DNA of 64,000 nt from Aestuariibacter sp. A3R04 (GTDB lineage: Bacteria > Pseudomonadota > Gammaproteobacteria > Enterobacterales > Alteromonadaceae), in contig NZ_JAHKQR010000011.1 in NCBI RefSeq assembly GCF_018860805.1, forward strand, positions 342,459 through 406,458, given 5' to 3'. Below, piece by piece: positions 63,929 to 64,000 of the stretch (position 1 is its first letter; every line of letters starts with the position of its first letter). The position numbers were made by a program, and so were the translations under genes. Below the pieces are notes generated by a model, which searched no databases, was not told the DNA's origin, and saw nothing but the letters and a program-made list of their open reading frames with translations.

Positions 63929-64000
63929 TTAGTCGCTCTCTTGTTGTTTCGCGGCACGCTTGGCCTTGGCTTTTGCCACCGCAGCAGCAATGCGCTTTTT
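63929..64000 (-). CDS. rsxC: Electron transport complex subunit RsxC, C-terminal fragment
   Basis: The last 23 codons and stop are visible: a lysine/alanine-rich tail (KKRIAAAVAKAKAKRAAKQQ, then ESD). This is typical of the RsxC C-terminus, and the position directly upstream of rsxD confirms it. The NADH- and iron-sulfur-binding parts lie beyond the window. Confidence 0.9.
   Translation of the reverse strand, partial: KKRIAAAVAKAKAKRAAKQQESD

Noticed and set aside
1..64000. tRNA, rRNA or CRISPR arrays
   Set aside because: No cloverleaf, rRNA-like block or regularly spaced repeat array was recognised on either strand.

Overview
The window joins a mobile element to a marine gammaproteobacterial chromosome. 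From the left edge to about 20.35 kb it holds the right end of an SXT/R391-family integrative and conjugative element (ICE). The remainder is core chromosome. Gene content and order (rsxCDGE-nth, rnt next to motY, the yeaG-yeaH-spoVR operon, clustered TonB receptors, a sodium-motor MotY) point to Alteromonadales, probably Alteromonadaceae. That placement is inferred from gene content and not from any database comparison.

ICE part (1-about 20350). The left edge cuts a minus-strand gene whose first 33 codons look like an F1-type ATPase beta subunit, probably of the N-ATPase type. Next is a very large cyclic beta-1,2-glucan synthase (618-9431). Both lie directly upstream of traF, where SXT/R391 elements carry variable cargo (hotspot HS3). 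The conserved ICE block follows: traF-traH-traG (F-type mating apparatus), convergent eex (entry exclusion), then a leftward operon read from croS through two phage-replication-like genes and a lytic transglycosylase to setD-setC (FlhDC-like master activator). The divergent setR encodes a CI/LexA-like repressor, and SetR/Cro operators lie between setR and croS. The element ends inside the 5' end of prfC (RF3), the classical SXT attachment site, so the prfC start and its promoter are probably ICE-derived.

Chromosome, 20.3-34.4 kb: a translation cluster of prfC, argS, prfB (RF2, with the programmed +1 frameshift intact) and lysS. It is followed by a leftward hpt-rluA-panE group, an M16 lipoprotein peptidase, gshA and a lytic transglycosylase lipoprotein. 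34.4-45 kb: a 41-residue membrane protein preceded by Fur-like and FNR/CRP-like sites, smrB, the prmB-aroC-MFS transporter run, the stress kinase operon yeaG-yeaH-spoVR, sodB and grxD.

45-54 kb is an outer-membrane uptake and iron/redox region. Two paralogous TonB-dependent receptors flank an ECF sigma factor/FecR pair. Only the second receptor has the STN signalling domain, which suggests surface signalling. The first receptor's mRNA leader can fold into a strong hairpin. Bfd and a 2-Cys peroxiredoxin follow. 54-64 kb: rnt, motY, creA, glpQ, a small secreted protein with three GKPPF(K/R)R repeats, a retropepsin-like protein, a LysR/SDR divergent pair, an Nth endonuclease III lacking the usual four iron-sulfur cysteines, and the rsxE-G-D-C electron-transport operon running off the right edge.

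No tRNA, rRNA, CRISPR array or insertion sequence was recognised. The most unusual features are the osmoadaptation-like ICE cargo, the R-type exclusion signature in TraG, the GKPPF repeat protein, the structured TonB leader and the cluster-less Nth.
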